Origin: RYN-230 sp963829725
GTDB taxonomy: Bacteria; Actinomycetota; Actinomycetes; Streptosporangiales; Streptosporangiaceae
DNA: 64,000 nucleotides
NCBI GenBank assembly: GCA_963829725.1
Contig: CAWHJW010000009.1
Coordinates: 62,001-126,000 of the forward strand
Reading direction: 5' to 3'
The translations under genes and the position numbers were made by a program. The notes below the pieces were generated by a model. That model was given only the letters and a program-made list of their open reading frames with translations. It was not told the DNA's origin and did no database searches. This document shows positions 8,389-18,366 of the stretch, piece by piece. Numbering within the stretch: position 1 is the first letter of the stretch; every line of letters starts with the position of its first letter.

Positions 8389-9441
8389 TTACTCCGGCTG
8401 CCGTGACGTGCCGAACATGATCTCGTCCCAGGACGGCACCGAGGATCGGCGGGACCGGCCCCCGGCGGCCTTGCGCGCTGGGCGGCCCCGCTGCGCCGCG
8501 GGCTGCTCCCGGGCGTCAGCGGCGGCTCCGGCTCCGGCTGCGGGCGCAGCCGCGCGGTCCGGTGCGGCCGCCGGGGCGCCGCGGTCTCGTGCGGCTGCTG
8601 GCTGGTCCGCCGGGTGGGCAGCGGCGGGTGCCGCGGCCGGTGCCTCAGCCGGAACCGGGGCAGGCACGGGACGGGCCGCTGGCGGCGGTGACGGCACCGC
8701 CGCTGCGGCCGCCCGTGACGGCGCCGCGGGCGCGGGCGGCGGCGGTGCCGCAGCCGGAGGCGCCGACGGCGCGGCCGGGGGCATGGCGGGCGGCAGCCGG
8801 CTGGCGATCGGCGTCACCGTGGCCCTGGGCTCCGGGCGGGACGAGGGAGCCAGCGGCGACAGGTCGGCCTCGGGGAGGGACAGCCGAGCGGCCTCCTCGC
8901 TGGCCGGGCTGACGTGCCTGCGCCGAGGGTCGAACGACCACTCGGCCAGCTGCGGGCGGCCGCCGGCCGTGAACATGAGCTGGACCTGCCAGGTGCTGTC
9001 GCCGCGCTTCCGGGAGTCCCACTGGACTTCCTCGGGGTGGACGCCGAGCATTCCGAGGCGCTCGGCGACGATGTCACCCAGCCGTGGCCCCGGCCCGGAG
9101 TCCCCCGGGCGCCGGATGGTGGCACGCTGCGCCTCCTGTGCCCGGTAGGTACGCTCCGCCAGCACCGGTCCCTCGAACCGGCGGACACGCTCGATCGGCA
9201 CGCCCGCAGCATCGGCAATCTCTTCCGCGGTCTCTCCGGCACGGATCCGGTCCTGGATCTCCTTGGGTCGCAAGGGACTCTCCACTTCGATCTCGTACTG
9301 AGCGAGCCGGGAGAACTGCCCGCGCGCCACGATCCGCAGCCGATCGTCGATGGGCAACGAAAAGCGCCCGCCGCGTCCCGGCACGGCGAGGACGGCGTAA
9401 CTGCCGTCCTCGCTCACCGCGACGATGCGCAGTTCCTGCAT
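8389..9441 (-). CDS. sepH: Septation protein SepH
   Basis: 350 aa. The ATG at 9441 is chosen because the family begins MQELRIVAVSEDGSYAVL; the longer frame to 9543 is unsupported. Residues 1 to about 165 are the DUF3071 domain with a helix-turn-helix (AGETAEEIADAAGVPIERVRRFEG is its core region). A long Ala/Pro-rich linker of about 130 residues follows, then the conserved tail RRSSVPSWDEIMFG. In Streptomyces and mycobacteria SepH binds FtsZ, stimulates its assembly and promotes division septa. The gene is confined to actinobacteria, so it is also good evidence for the taxonomic placement. Confidence 0.93.
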   Translation of the reverse strand: MQELRIVAVSEDGSYAVLAVPGRGGRFSLPIDDRLRIVARGQFSRLAQYEIEVESPLRPKEIQDRIRAGETAEEIADAAGVPIERVRRFEGPVLAERTYRAQEAQRATIRRPGDSGPGPRLGDIVAERLGMLGVHPEEVQWDSRKRGDSTWQVQLMFTAGGRPQLAEWSFDPRRRHVSPASEEAARLSLPEADLSPLAPSSRPEPRATVTPIASRLPPAMPPAAPSAPPAAAPPPPAPAAPSRAAAAAVPSPPPAARPVPAPVPAEAPAAAPAAAHPADQPAAARDRGAPAAAPDRAAAPAAGAGAAADAREQPAAQRGRPARKAAGGRSRRSSVPSWDEIMFGTSRQPE

Positions 9442-9891
9442 CGGCGTCCCTTCTGCACCGGCCGACGGACCGGCCAGCGTGATGCCGCGCGAGGGGTGTA
9501 CTCGGACTACCCCCGGGTTACGAGTCTGTCGGGTTGCAGGCACTCCTGCCAGTACCGGGCCGGCATGTCCCGCAGATCACCGCACACTATTTGCGTCCGG
9601 GAGGCTCGCGGAGCATAACCGCGATAGTCCGTGCCGCTGCCTGAGCGGCGGCGGAGGGGCTCGCTATATTCGGTGACAGAACATTCCCGCGGCCGGGACG
9701 TGCCAGGCAGAACTCAGGGAATCGATATCTCTACTTTACCTGTCGCTATACTGGACATCGACGGTGCCGCCGCCCCCAGGCTGCGGCTGGCCGGGCCACA
9801 TTGGCCTGGCCGGGACGGGGCAGGCCAGCGCCCCGGCGCGGGACGGGCTGGCGTGCTGCCGCTCCAGCCGGCCCGATGAGGGGAACCACTG
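9442..9891. other. Intergenic region between divergent sepH and marR
   Basis: A 450-base divergent gap. The centre (about 9715-9760) is noticeably AT-richer and contains AATCGATATCTCTACTTTACC and TCGCTATACTGGACATCG, a plausible promoter/operator zone for the MarR gene. I could not find a convincing inverted repeat or a correctly spaced -35/-10 pair. A short open frame at 9631-9879 lacks coding features. Confidence 0.4.
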
Positions 9892-10383
9892 GTGCATTCT
9901 GCTGATCTCGCTGACGCGGTGTCACGGCTGCGCCGCGCCATGCGGCGAGCGGCCCGGGCCGCCGATCCTGACGCCGGCCTGTCCGTCGCCCAACTGGAGA
10001 TGCTGTCCTGCCTGGCGGAGAACCCGGGGTCCCGGCCAGGGCAGCTGGCCCGGATGCTCCGCCTGGCGCCCAGTTCGGTGGCGACCCTCACCCAGTCGCT
10101 GCGCCAGGCCGACCTGGTCACCAGGACCGGTGGCGCCGGTGACCGGCGCACCGCCTCCCTGGACCTGACCCCGGCCGGCGAGGCCGCCGTCACCCGGTGG
10201 AAGGCGCTCAACGAGCGGCTGCTCACCCTGGCGCTGGCCGGCCTGCCGCCGGCCAGCCGGGATACCCTGCAGGACGCGCTGCCGGCCCTGGCGGACCTGG
10301 CTGGCGCGGTCGATGCCCTGGCCGACGTCCCGCTGGAACCGAACGGGGCCGTCCCGGCCGCGAAGCTCGCCGTCGGTAACTGA
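9892..10383 (+). CDS. MarR family transcriptional regulator
   Basis: 163 aa from a GTG with GAGGGGAA about 8 bases upstream. It is a winged helix-turn-helix: LSVAQLEMLSCLAENPGSRP, QLARMLRLAPSSVATLTQSL (recognition helix) and the wing RTGGAGDRRTASLDLTPAG, with dimerisation helices at both ends. MarR proteins usually repress a neighbouring efflux or catabolic gene and release on binding a small aromatic ligand. The convergent neighbour is the MMPL transporter, so it may be relevant, although no shared promoter region exists. Confidence 0.88.
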   Translation: MHSADLADAVSRLRRAMRRAARAADPDAGLSVAQLEMLSCLAENPGSRPGQLARMLRLAPSSVATLTQSLRQADLVTRTGGAGDRRTASLDLTPAGEAAVTRWKALNERLLTLALAGLPPASRDTLQDALPALADLAGAVDALADVPLEPNGAVPAAKLAVGN

Positions 10384-10389
10384 CCGGCA

Positions 10390-10438
10390 GTGCTGGCCCG
10401 GGGGGACGACCTCCCGGAACCCCCGCGCATCCGCCGGG
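10390..10438 (+). repeat. Interspersed 47-bp hairpin repeat, copy 1
   Basis: One of five copies of a sequence beginning CTCTGCTAGCCCGGGGG and ending GGCATTCGCCGG. This copy begins GTGCTGGCCCGGGGGGACGA, ends GCGCATCCGCCGGG, and can fold around a CCGGGGGG/CCTCCCGG stem. It lies between the convergent marR and MMPL genes, so it could also terminate transcription. Confidence 0.65.
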
Positions 10439-10449
10439 ATGGCCGGCGG

Positions 10450-12808
10450 TTACGGCCGGTCGGCGGCCGCGCCGAGAACCGCCTCGCCCTCCTCGTCCGG
10501 CCCGCTGGGGCTACCCCCGCGATGCTGGCCGGGCAGCGCGCCCCGGGCGCCGGGCCGGCTCATCCGGGACGGCCACCAATTCCACCGGCCCAGCAGCAGC
10601 ACCGTCGAGGGCACCAGCAGGGTGCGGACCAGGAAGGTATCCATCAGGATGCCCAGCGACAGGCCGACGGCCAGGTTGACGAACTGGCTGCCGCCCGAGG
10701 TGCGCGCCCCCACCAGGGCGAACACGCCGAACGTGCCGGCCAGCACCAGCCCCGCCGAGGTAACCGTGGTCCCGGTCGCGCTCAGTGCGCGGGAGACCGC
10801 CTCGCGTAGCGGCAGCGTGCGCGCTTCCTCCCGGATCCGGGTCATCACCAGGATGTTGTAATCCTCGCCCAGCGCGAGCAGGAAGATGAACATGAGGAAC
10901 GGCAGGATGAAGGTGAGCCCGGCCGAACCGCCGATGTCGATGAACAGCAGCACGGCCAGTCCCAGGGCGGCCAGGTAAGACAGGCCGACCGAGGCGATCA
11001 GGTAGAGCGGCGCCACCACGCTGCGCATGACCAGGGCCAGCAGCAGCCCGATGACCAGGATCGCGACCGGGATGACCCGGGACAGGTCGCTGTCGGAGAT
11101 GCTGCTCACGTCGTACAGCGCGGGAGCCTCGCCGCCGACGCCCCAGTCGGCGGCGCCGATCGACTGGCCCACCCGGGCGGTCTCGGCCCGGATCGACGGC
11201 ACGGCGTCCAGCGCCGAGGTGCTGCCGGCGTCGCCCGCCTTCAGCCCGGTGGCGAACTGCACGGTCTGCCCGTCCGGGCTCACGTACTGGGCCGTGGCCC
11301 GGTAGATCTCGTAACCGACCAGCGGGATCCCGGTCCCGGCCGGCGGTACCGGCGGCAGCAGCTTGGCCGGGCCGAGCCGGGCGTGCAGCGCGGCGAACTG
11401 CGCGGGGGTCAGGGCGGCGCCGGTCGGGTCGAGCGGGCCGGTGATCCGGGTGAACAACCCGCTGGCGGAAAGCTGCGCCCCGGCCCGCTCCAGGACGGCG
11501 GGGTCCTCCCAGGCAGGCTGCTTCAGCTTGAAGATGATGTTGGTCGGGTTGCTCGAGCTGGCCGGGAAGTACTTGGTGAGCAGGGCCTGGCCGGCGGCGG
11601 AATCGATGTGCGCCGGGGCGGCCGTCTCCCCGCCGAAGCCCGCGCCCTTGTAGCCCAGGGAGGCCACGGCCAGGCCACCGAAGATGACCAGGCCGACGAT
11701 GAGGATCCGCGCCGGATGCCGGGTGATCCGCACCGCCACCCGGCCCCACACCCCGATCTTGCCCGTGCCGGCCCGGGTCGTGCTGGGCCAGAACGCGGCC
11801 CGGCCGAAGGTGGCCAGCAGCGCGGGCAGCAGGGTAAGCCCGGCCAGCAGCATGACCCCGATGCCGATGGCCAGCGGCACGCCCAGCGTGGAGTAGATCT
11901 GGAACGTCGCGACCAGCAGGGACAGCAGTGCCGCGATCACCGTGGCGGCCGAGAAGGTGATCGACTCACCGACCTTGGTGAGCGAGGTGATCACCGCTTC
12001 CCTGGGTTCCAGCCCGGCGCGCAGCTGCTCGCGGACCCGGAACACCAGGAACAGGCCGTAATCCGTGCCCGCGCCCAGCACCAGCACGATGAGCAGGATC
12101 TGGGCGAGCTGGGAGACCTTGAGGCCAGCCTGGGCGGCCTGGGCCACCAGCGGGCCCGCGATCGTGATGGCCACGAAGGCCGGGAGGAGCGTGATCAGCG
12201 GGGCCAGCAGCGCGCGGAAGATCAGCAGCAGCAGCACGATGATGAACAGCACCGACAGGCCCTGGATCTGGCTCCCGGTGTTCCCGGTCTGCTTCTGCTG
12301 GTCGACAGCGATCGGGATGGCCCCGGCCAGGTGCACGGACAGGCCGGACGGGGGGCTGGCCCGGCTGATCGCCGAACGTAGCCCGTCCACCAGCGAGGTC
12401 ACCGCGGGGGAGTTGCCCTGCGAGACGTCGGACAGTACCTCCAGCTGCTCCGCGTGGCCGTTCGGCGACGGCCGAGGTCACGGACCATCGTGACGGTGGC
12501 CACGTGGTGCAGGTCTGCCTGCAGGCCGGTCAGCCAGGTCCGGTCGGCGGAGGTGAGCGGGGTGCCCGGCCGGCCGGCGAGCACCAGCACCGGCACCACG
12601 TTGGACTCGCCGAACGGCTTGGCCAGCGTGGCCGCGTGCTCGCTCGGCGCGCTGGCGGGTCAGGAAGTTCGCGTTGTTGCCCTGAGTCACGCTGGCCAGT
12701 GACGGCAGGAAGTGAGGCACCGCTACGGCGGCGATGAGCCAGGCCGCGATGATGACGTAGCGGAAGCGGACGGAAACCGAGCCAATCCCCCCGGAAGATC
12801 TTGTCCAT
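10450..12808 (-). pseudogene. MMPL family RND transporter, three frameshifts near the N-terminus
   Basis: From the ATG at 12808 (MDKIFR) to 10450 the protein would be about 785 aa, a normal MMPL/RND exporter with two sets of a membrane helix, a large extracytoplasmic domain and five more helices. The last 650 residues are intact, including the GAGTDYGLFLVFRVREQL and LGEDYNILVMTRIREEA helices. The first 135 residues require three frame changes: in a six-C run at 12787-12792, at base 12660, and near 12467-12472. Each reading-frame piece is perfectly MMPL-like (FRYVIIAAWLIAAVAVPHFL; VVPVLVLAGRPGTPLTSADR; MVRDLGR). MMPL proteins export lipids or drugs by proton antiport. A real pseudogene or indel errors both fit. 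Confidence 0.8.
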
Positions 12809-12987
12809 GTGCACGCGCGCCAGGGTACGGGAGCAGCCCTGAAGAGGCACTGAGATTTTCGGGTCGCCGATGTTTCGGTGCTGGCCCGGGGTCACCCACG
12901 GCTAGCACAGCGGCCAGCGGGAACCGGGAGGACAGCTGGGCCTGATGTGACCGGCGGGACGTGCTGACCCGTGGGCCGGCCGCCGGC

Positions 12988-13020
12988 CGGGGCGGGCCGG
13001 GCTAGCGCCCGGCCCGCCCC
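12988..13020 (-). terminator. Terminator hairpin downstream of aceA
   Basis: GGGGCGGGCCGGG at 12989-13001 pairs perfectly with CCCGGCCCGCCCC at 13008-13020 around a short CTAGCG loop. It lies 54 bases past the aceA stop codon on the minus strand. No U-tract. Confidence 0.7.
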
Positions 13021-13074
13021 ACCGCACCGTGGCGCCGCTGCCGGGTGCGGAGGGAGTGCAGCGCCAGTGCTGGC

Positions 13075-14442
<1,368 letters not shown>

Positions 14443-14560
14443 TAGAAACCTCCCACGTCCTGCCGTCCCCTGGGTTGTACTGCGAGCTTGCGCGGGCCAG
14501 CCGGGAAACACTAGGGCCAAACGGCCCGAAGATTCGACAGATTTCACATAGGCTGAAGAT

Positions 14561-16033
14561 GTGATGGACTTGCTGCCGAAAGAATCGTCTTCGTTGACGA
14601 CAAGTGGTCTAGACCTTACGACATTCGGCCAGCGGCTGCGGCACCTGCGGCGCTCCCGCGGATTGACCCTGGCCGAGCTGGGGGACCGGGTGGGCCGGGC
14701 GCCCTCGGCCCTGTCGCTGCTGGAGAACGGCCGACGCGAGCCCAAGCTGTCGCTGATCGACGCGCTGGCCACCGCGCTGTCCGTGCCCGCCGAGGAACTG
14801 CTGCGGCACCAGCCGCCGAGCCGCCGGGCCCAGCTGGAGATCGCGGTGGAGGAGGCGCAGCGCGATCCGGTCTACGCCGACCTGGGGCTGCCCTACCTCA
14901 GAGTGGGCGCCCGGGTGCCCAACGACGTGCTGGAGCATCTCGTCGGGCTGTACAGCGAGCTACGCAGGCAGCACACCCGGCCCACGGCCACCCCCGAGGA
15001 GGCCCGGGTAGCCAACGCCGAGCTGCGCGATGCCATGCGGGAGCGCGGCAACTACTTCCCGGAGATCGAGGAGGCGGCCGCGGAGGCGCTGGACCGGGTC
15101 GGCTACCGCGGCGGCGCGCTGTCTCAGGGCGCGCTGCTGGCGATCGTCAGCCAGCACGGCTTCGCCGTCCGCTACGCCCAGGACCTGCCGCGATCCGTCC
15201 GCTCGATCACCGACCTGCGGCACCGGCGGATCTACCTCAAGCAGGAGTCCATCGGCATGCACTCGCCGCGGACCATCCTGCTGCAGACCCTCGGGCACTT
15301 CGTGCTCGGCCACGCCACCCCGCGCGACTTCGCCGACTTCCTCCGCCAGCGGGTGGCGGCCAACTACTTCGCGGCCGCCGTGCTGGTGCCCGAGCGCCCG
15401 GCGTCGCGGTTCCTGCTGGAGGCCAAGGAGGCGCGCGACCTGTCGGTCGAGGACCTGCGGGACGTCTTCTCGGTGTCATACGAGATGGCCGCGCACCGAT
15501 TCACCAACCTGGTCACCAACCACCTCGGCCTGACCTGCCACTTCGTGAAGAACGACGAGGCCGGCATCATCTACAAGGCGTACGAGAACGACGGGCTGGT
15601 GCTGCCCGCCGACTCCACCGGGGCGATCGAGGGCCAGCGGATGTGCCGGAAGTGGTCCGGGCGCCAGGTGTTCGGCTCCGCCGACCGCTTCTCCCCGTAC
15701 CACCAGTACTCGGACACGCCGACGGGCACGTTCTGGTGCGTGGCGCACATCGACCCGGGGCGGGAGCGTGGCATGGCCATCACCCTGGGCACCGGGTACG
15801 AGCATGCCCGGTGGTTCCGCGGCCGGGACACCGAGAGGCGGATGGTGTCGCGCTGCCCGGACGGCGACTGCTGCCAGCGGCCGCCGGCCAGCCTGGCCGC
15901 CCGCTGGGACGGGATGGCGTGGCCGTCGGCCCGGGCCCACTCGCACATCCTGTCCGCGCTGCCCACCGGGAGTTTCCCGGGGGTGGACGAATCGGACGTC
16001 TACGAGTTCCTGGACCGGCACGACGCCGACTAG
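14561..16033 (+). CDS. ramB: RamB-type XRE/short-chain fatty acyl transcriptional regulator
   Basis: 490 aa from GTG 14561 (ATG 14564 also possible). Residues about 20-75 are an XRE helix-turn-helix (FGQRLRHLRRSRGLTLAELG, SALSLLENGRREPKLSLIDA). Next comes an ImmA/IrrE-like peptidase-fold domain with a degenerate metal motif (LQTLGHFVLGH) and a C-terminal DUF2083 region rich in Cys and His. This architecture is that of RamB (Rv0465c in M. tuberculosis), a regulator of acetate metabolism and isocitrate lyase. Its divergent position 118 bases from aceA supports that role here. The sequence TTTCACATAGGCT just before the start could hold a -10 (TAGGCT), giving a very short leader. Confidence 0.88.
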   Translation: MMDLLPKESSSLTTSGLDLTTFGQRLRHLRRSRGLTLAELGDRVGRAPSALSLLENGRREPKLSLIDALATALSVPAEELLRHQPPSRRAQLEIAVEEAQRDPVYADLGLPYLRVGARVPNDVLEHLVGLYSELRRQHTRPTATPEEARVANAELRDAMRERGNYFPEIEEAAAEALDRVGYRGGALSQGALLAIVSQHGFAVRYAQDLPRSVRSITDLRHRRIYLKQESIGMHSPRTILLQTLGHFVLGHATPRDFADFLRQRVAANYFAAAVLVPERPASRFLLEAKEARDLSVEDLRDVFSVSYEMAAHRFTNLVTNHLGLTCHFVKNDEAGIIYKAYENDGLVLPADSTGAIEGQRMCRKWSGRQVFGSADRFSPYHQYSDTPTGTFWCVAHIDPGRERGMAITLGTGYEHARWFRGRDTERRMVSRCPDGDCCQRPPASLAARWDGMAWPSARAHSHILSALPTGSFPGVDESDVYEFLDRHDAD

Positions 16034-16052
16034 CGGTGCCCATCCCGCGCTT

Positions 16053-16068
16053 GTTACTGACTAGTAAC
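16053..16068. promoter_or_regulatory. Candidate TetR-type operator upstream of the acyl-CoA dehydrogenase
   Basis: GTTACT-GACT-AGTAAC is a six-base inverted repeat with a four-base spacer, 55 bases before the acyl-CoA dehydrogenase start. It stands out in an AT-richer patch. The geometry suits a TetR-family repressor of fatty-acid or steroid catabolism, but no TetR gene is adjacent. Confidence 0.5.
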
Positions 16069-16123
16069 TTATGCATGCTACTCTACGGTAACATCGCTGA
16101 CCCCGCCCGCTGTGAGGAGTCGC

Positions 16124-17356
16124 ATGAGCATGCCCCCGGCCAGCCCTGGATTCTCCCTTGATCCCGGTCCCGATGTGCGCGAGATGCGCGACTGGGTGCA
16201 TGGTTTCGCCGCCGGCGTGATCCGGCCGGCCGGCCGGGAATGGGATGAGCGGGAGGAGACTCCGTGGCCCATCCTGCAGGAGGCGGCCAAGATCGGGCTG
16301 TACTCACTGGACTTCTTCACCGGGCAGTGGCTGGAGCCCAGCGGGCTGGGCATCCCGGTCGCCTTCGAGGAACTGTTCTGGGGCGACGCCGGCATCGCGC
16401 TGTCCCTGGTCGGCAGCACGCTGGCCGCGGTGGCGGTGACCAGCAACGGGACCCCGGAGCAGGTGGGGGAGTGGCTGCCGGAAATGTTCGGCGGCGCGGA
16501 CGAGGTGAAGCTGGGCGCCTTCTGCGCCTCCGAGTCGGACGCCGGCAGCGACATCGGCTCGATCCGCACCCGGGCCGAGTACCGCGAGGCCAGCGACGAG
16601 TGGGTGCTCAACGGGACCAAGTCGTGGGCCACCAACGGCGGCATCGCCGACGTGCACGTGGTCGTGGCCGCGGTGGACCCGGCACTGGGCGCCCGCGGCC
16701 AGGCCAGCTTCATCGTCCCGCCCGGCACCCCCGGGCTGAGCCAGGGCCAGAAGTTCCGCAAGCACGGGGTGCGGGCCTCGCACACCGCCGAGGTGGTACT
16801 GGACGATGTCCGGGTGCCGGGACGCTGCCTGGTGGGCGGCAAGGACCGGCTGGACGCCAGGCTGGGCCGGGTCCGGTCGGGCGGCCGGGCCGGGGAGCAG
16901 GCCGCGATGAAGACATTCGAGGCATCCCGGCCGAGTGTTTCGGCGATGGCGGTGGGTGTCGCCCGGGCCGCCGTGGAGTACGCCCGGGACTACGCCACCC
17001 AGCGGCAACAGTTCGGCCGGCCCATCGGCCAGAACCAGGCCGTCGGCTTCATGCTGGCCGACATGCAGGCGGCGGTGGACGCGGCCCGGCTGCTGACCTG
17101 GCGGGCGGCCTGGATGGTGCGGCAGGGCCTCCCGATGGACGGCGCCGAGGGCTCGATGTCCAAGCTGGTCGCCGGGGAGACCGCGGTCCGGGTGACCGAG
17201 CAGGCTATCCAGATCCTGGGCGGCAACGGGTACACCCGCGAGTTCCCGGTCGAGCGCTGGCACCGGGACGCCAAGATCTTCACCATCTTCGAGGGCACCT
17301 CGGAGATCCAGCGGATGATCATCGGGCGGGCCGTGACGGGACTGGACGTTAGGTAG
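16124..17356 (+). CDS. Acyl-CoA dehydrogenase
   Basis: 410 aa. The ATG at 16124 is chosen because GAGGAG lies 5 bases upstream; the GTG at 16112 would overlap that site. It catalyses the FAD-dependent alpha,beta-dehydrogenation of acyl-CoA in beta-oxidation. Visible family features are the FAD/substrate segment AFCASESDAGSDIGSIRT, WVLNGTKSWATNGG, YATQRQQFGRPIGQNQAVGF and the C-terminal ILGGNGYTREFPVERWHRDA followed by FEGTSEIQ, which carries the usual catalytic Glu position. An insertion near residues 240-265 (LDARLGRVRSGGRAGEQAAM) is unusual. A diverged copy of its last 26 codons is found at 20452-20532. Confidence 0.92.
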   Translation: MSMPPASPGFSLDPGPDVREMRDWVHGFAAGVIRPAGREWDEREETPWPILQEAAKIGLYSLDFFTGQWLEPSGLGIPVAFEELFWGDAGIALSLVGSTLAAVAVTSNGTPEQVGEWLPEMFGGADEVKLGAFCASESDAGSDIGSIRTRAEYREASDEWVLNGTKSWATNGGIADVHVVVAAVDPALGARGQASFIVPPGTPGLSQGQKFRKHGVRASHTAEVVLDDVRVPGRCLVGGKDRLDARLGRVRSGGRAGEQAAMKTFEASRPSVSAMAVGVARAAVEYARDYATQRQQFGRPIGQNQAVGFMLADMQAAVDAARLLTWRAAWMVRQGLPMDGAEGSMSKLVAGETAVRVTEQAIQILGGNGYTREFPVERWHRDAKIFTIFEGTSEIQRMIIGRAVTGLDVR

Positions 17357-17436
17357 TCTGACCTGCGGATGTACCTATCGTTGACGGGGAAGACGGGTCG
17401 TTCTGCTCTCAAGTCGGACGGACCCTTCTCCTATCC

Positions 17437-18052
17437 CTTGACCACGTCACCATCTACCGGTGGGTACAGCGGTTTACCCTGGAGTTCATCGAGGCCGCCC
17501 GCCCGGGCTGCCACGCCCCTGGTGACCGGTGGTTCGCCGACGAGACGTACCTGAAGGTTGCCGGTCAATGGGCCTATCTCTACCGGGCGGTCGATCAGCA
17601 TGGCCAGGTCATCGACGTCCTGCTGTCGGCGCGGCGCGATCTGGCGGCCGCCCGGCGGTTCTTCACCCGGGCGCTGCGGGCGGGCACGGTCCCGGTCGAA
17701 GTCACGACCGACCGCGCCTCTGCCTGCCCGCGGGTCCTGGACGAGTTGGTCCCCTCGGCGCTGCACACCTTCGAGCAGTATGCGAATAATCCGGTCGAGG
17801 CTGACCACGGGCGGCTGAAGGCCCGGCTGCGGCCGATGCGGCCTGAAACGTCACCACTCAGCACGGATCCTCGCCGCCGGACATGCCCTCGTGCAGAACC
17901 TGCGCCGCGGCCACTACGACATCGCCACCGAAGTCCTCAGCCGCCACAGGCTCCGCGTGGCATTCGACGACCTCGCGCTCGCCATCTGAACCCAGCAGAG
18001 CATCCGGATCATGCTCCGACGCGCTTCAGGGAGGGACAACGCAACAGTGCCC
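17437..18052 (+). mobile_element. IS6 (IS26-like) family element remnant
   Basis: Transposase coding sequence begins abruptly at DHVTIYRWVQRF (about 17441). It runs through WFADETYLKVAGQWAYLYRA (first catalytic Asp), TTDRASACPRVL (second Asp) and YANNPVEADHGRLKARLRPM. Near 17840 a deletion of about two bases shifts the frame; the C-terminus resumes as RHHSARILAAGHALVQNLRRG and ends FDDLALAI at about 17988. The N-terminal helix-turn-helix and left end are missing. The right end is probably GCAACAGTGCCC at 18041-18052, the complement of an IS26-like terminal repeat (GGCACTGTTGC). The element is dead on two counts: truncation and frameshift. Confidence 0.8.
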
Positions 18053-18261
18053 TTTGAGGTACCTGGCCATCTCATAACTCGACCAGTGCGACAGGCCCGT
18101 GCTCTCCGGCGGTGACTGCTTAGTCAGATCTCGGGCGCGGAATGCCCCTCATCATGCCAGGACCATCTGTGCGCGCGAAGCGACCGAGCCGTCATACCCT
18201 CCCGGGGGAAGTTTCGCCCGGAGTTCAGCGCGCCGAGCTTCCGGCAATGTCATAGCTCTCT

Positions 18262-18274
18262 ACTATGCCATAGT
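18262..18274. promoter_or_regulatory. Inverted repeat in the AT-rich leader of the RCC1 gene
   Basis: ACTATG-C-CATAGT is a perfect inverted repeat about 90 bases before the RCC1-repeat gene, inside a 310-base gap that is otherwise featureless. A possible promoter, TTGCCG (18326) with 16 bases to TAAATC (18348), lies between it and the start codon; both are tentative. Confidence 0.35.
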
Positions 18275-18366
18275 GGTCGCCTCGGTAAAGGTAATTCAAT
18301 TATGAGACACTAGTACTGACAATTCTTGCCGTATCTGGAACTATCGGTAAATCTTGGGGGGCTGTG

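Noticed and set aside
9631..9879. Possible 82-aa gene before marR
   Set aside because: No ribosome site, no coding bias beyond GC content, and the frame covers the AT-rich putative promoter.
11383..12381. Open frame of 332 codons opposite the MMPL gene
   Set aside because: Arg/Gln/Gly/Asp-rich shadow without start signals; the minus strand codes a convincing transporter.
12889..12907. Sixth copy of the interspersed repeat (GTGCTGGCCCGGGG near the MMPL start)
   Set aside because: Only the first 14 bases resemble the repeat; the second arm and GCATTCGCC end are absent. It may be a stump, but the evidence is too thin.
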